NCBI GenBank assembly: GCA_003663535.1
Contig: QMUE01000090.1
Span: 1 to 6,168, forward strand
Reading direction: 5' to 3'
Origin: Thermococci archaeon
GTDB lineage: Archaea > Methanobacteriota_B > Thermococci > Thermococcales > Thermococcaceae
DNA: 6,168 nt
In this document: piece after piece, positions 5,934-6,168 of the stretch
Position numbering within the stretch: the first letter of the stretch is position 1
How the letters are laid out: every line of letters begins with the position of its first letter
Notes under the pieces: model-generated
Database searches by the model: none
What the model saw: the letters and a program-made list of their open reading frames with translations, nothing else
What the model was told of the DNA's origin: nothing
Translations under genes and position numbers: made by a program

Positions 5934-6105
5934 GCAATACCCTTTTTGAAAGGTCTTTAAAAAGTTGTTGAAGGATAGAAAGAAGTGCCCGTTTCAAAGT
6001 TCGAGGATGTCCTCTGTAAACTTGCTCTCTATTTGTTAGAATTGTCCATTTTTGACCAGTATTTCCTTGTAGTTTGAGCATTCTATTAATTATTGGTGAT
6101 GTGTG
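5934..6105. other. Divergent spacer between ABCE1 and the right-edge gene
   Basis: This 172-bp spacer is the longest gene-free stretch in the window. It holds the ABCE1 TATA box (5955-5964), a short palindrome GAGGA-TG-TCCTC (6003-6014) and two similar heptamers (TGGTCAA and TGGACAA, read leftwards, within 6043-6058). A leftward frame without stops also crosses it (5929-6168). I see no tRNA, box C/D signature or CRISPR repeat. If the right-edge gene is a transposase, the left end of its element should lie here. Confidence 0.4.
5955..5964 (-). promoter_or_regulatory. Likely TATA box of the ABCE1 gene
   Basis: Read leftwards the sequence is CTTTTTAAAG, centred about 36 bp before the ATG at 5923. 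This predicts initiation near 5934, at the GGTGAGGG ribosome binding site. The spacing matches the DHPS-like, DUF835 and amidotransferase promoters in this window. Confidence 0.55.
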
Positions 6106-6168
6106 ATGTTTAGTTTCGAGAGTTTGAGAAGGTTTTGGGTGAAGGAGAGGAAGCCTGAAGTTCAGAGA
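6106..6168 (+). CDS. Start of an unrecognised rightward gene (runs off the right edge)
   Basis: Only 21 codons are visible: MFSFESLRRFWVKERKPEVQR, without the last residue for the 20-residue core. The ATG at 6106 is preceded by GGTGAT (6095-6100) with 5 nt spacing, the same type of ribosome binding site as the other genes here. The in-frame GTG at 6103 is less well placed. The strongly basic, aromatic N-terminus with FWVKERKP reminds me of archaeal IS6-like transposases, in which a helix-turn-helix would follow. That is a weak impression from 21 residues, and no family can be assigned. No convincing TATA box lies at the expected distance (around 6068), so the leader may be longer than usual. 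It is divergent from ABCE1, with 182 bp between the start codons. Confidence 0.5.
   Translation, partial: MFSFESLRRFWVKERKPEVQR

Noticed and set aside
6003..6014. Inverted repeat GAGGA-TG-TCCTC as a possible RNA hairpin or terminator
   Set aside because: As RNA it gives only a four-base-pair stem and is not followed by a T-tract. No gene ends near it on either strand.
6007..6039. Ten-codon rightward frame starting with ATG
   Set aside because: It is too short, and the only purine-rich stretch (GAGG) overlaps the ATG itself, so it has no usable ribosome binding site.
5934..6105. CRISPR repeat, tRNA or box C/D RNA in the spacer
   Set aside because: No direct repeat of CRISPR length, no cloverleaf arms and no paired C/D boxes were seen. 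GGTGATG at 6095 is better explained as a ribosome binding site.

Overview
The window looks like chromosomal DNA of a hyperthermophilic archaeon of the order Thermococcales (Thermococcus/Pyrococcus type), probably one of its lower-GC members. The reasons are: an archaeal ABCE1 protein very close to what I remember of the Pyrococcus sequence; a DUF835 membrane protein; a methanopterin-type beta-RFAP synthase; AT-rich TATA-like boxes about 35 bp before start codons; and the same GGTGA-type ribosome binding site in front of several genes. The genus is an inference; I could not run a search.

Layout from left to right. (1) The left edge holds the first 66 codons of a leftward gene that resembles the N-terminal domain of DUF364/DUF4213 proteins. 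(2) A rightward gene encodes a stand-alone class II (Ntn) glutamine amidotransferase. It meets, tail to tail with an 11-bp overlap, (3) a leftward dihydropteroate-synthase-like gene. (4) Divergent from that gene, across 54 bp, is a beta-ribofuranosylaminobenzene 5'-phosphate (RFAP) synthase-like gene of the GHMP superfamily. (5) Convergent with gene 4 is a leftward gene for a seven-helix membrane protein with a cytoplasmic DUF835 domain. (6) Leftward and upstream of it, beyond a 144-bp AT-rich spacer, is the ribosome-recycling ATPase ABCE1 (RLI). (7) At the right edge, divergent from ABCE1, a rightward gene begins and only 21 codons are visible.

Genes 3 and 4 work together on established pathway knowledge. 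RFAP synthase makes the ribosylated aryl arm, and the DHPS-like enzyme joins a dihydropterin methyl diphosphate to it, giving a tetrahydromethanopterin-like C1 carrier instead of classical folate. ABCE1 splits ribosomes after termination and is a housekeeping gene. The amidotransferase, the DUF364 protein and the DUF835 protein have no clear link to their neighbours.

Most genes are single transcription units with short leaders. Three start codons deserve correction: an initiator Met directly before Cys2 in the amidotransferase, an internal Met preceded by GGAG in the DUF835 protein, and an ATG preceded by GGTGAGGG in ABCE1. The window is mostly ordinary core genome. I found no CRISPR array, tRNA, rRNA or complete mobile element, and nothing I can defend as a wholly new system. 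The least explained parts are the right-hand 245 bp, the repeat-rich spacer at 4074-4125, and the DUF835 and amidotransferase proteins.
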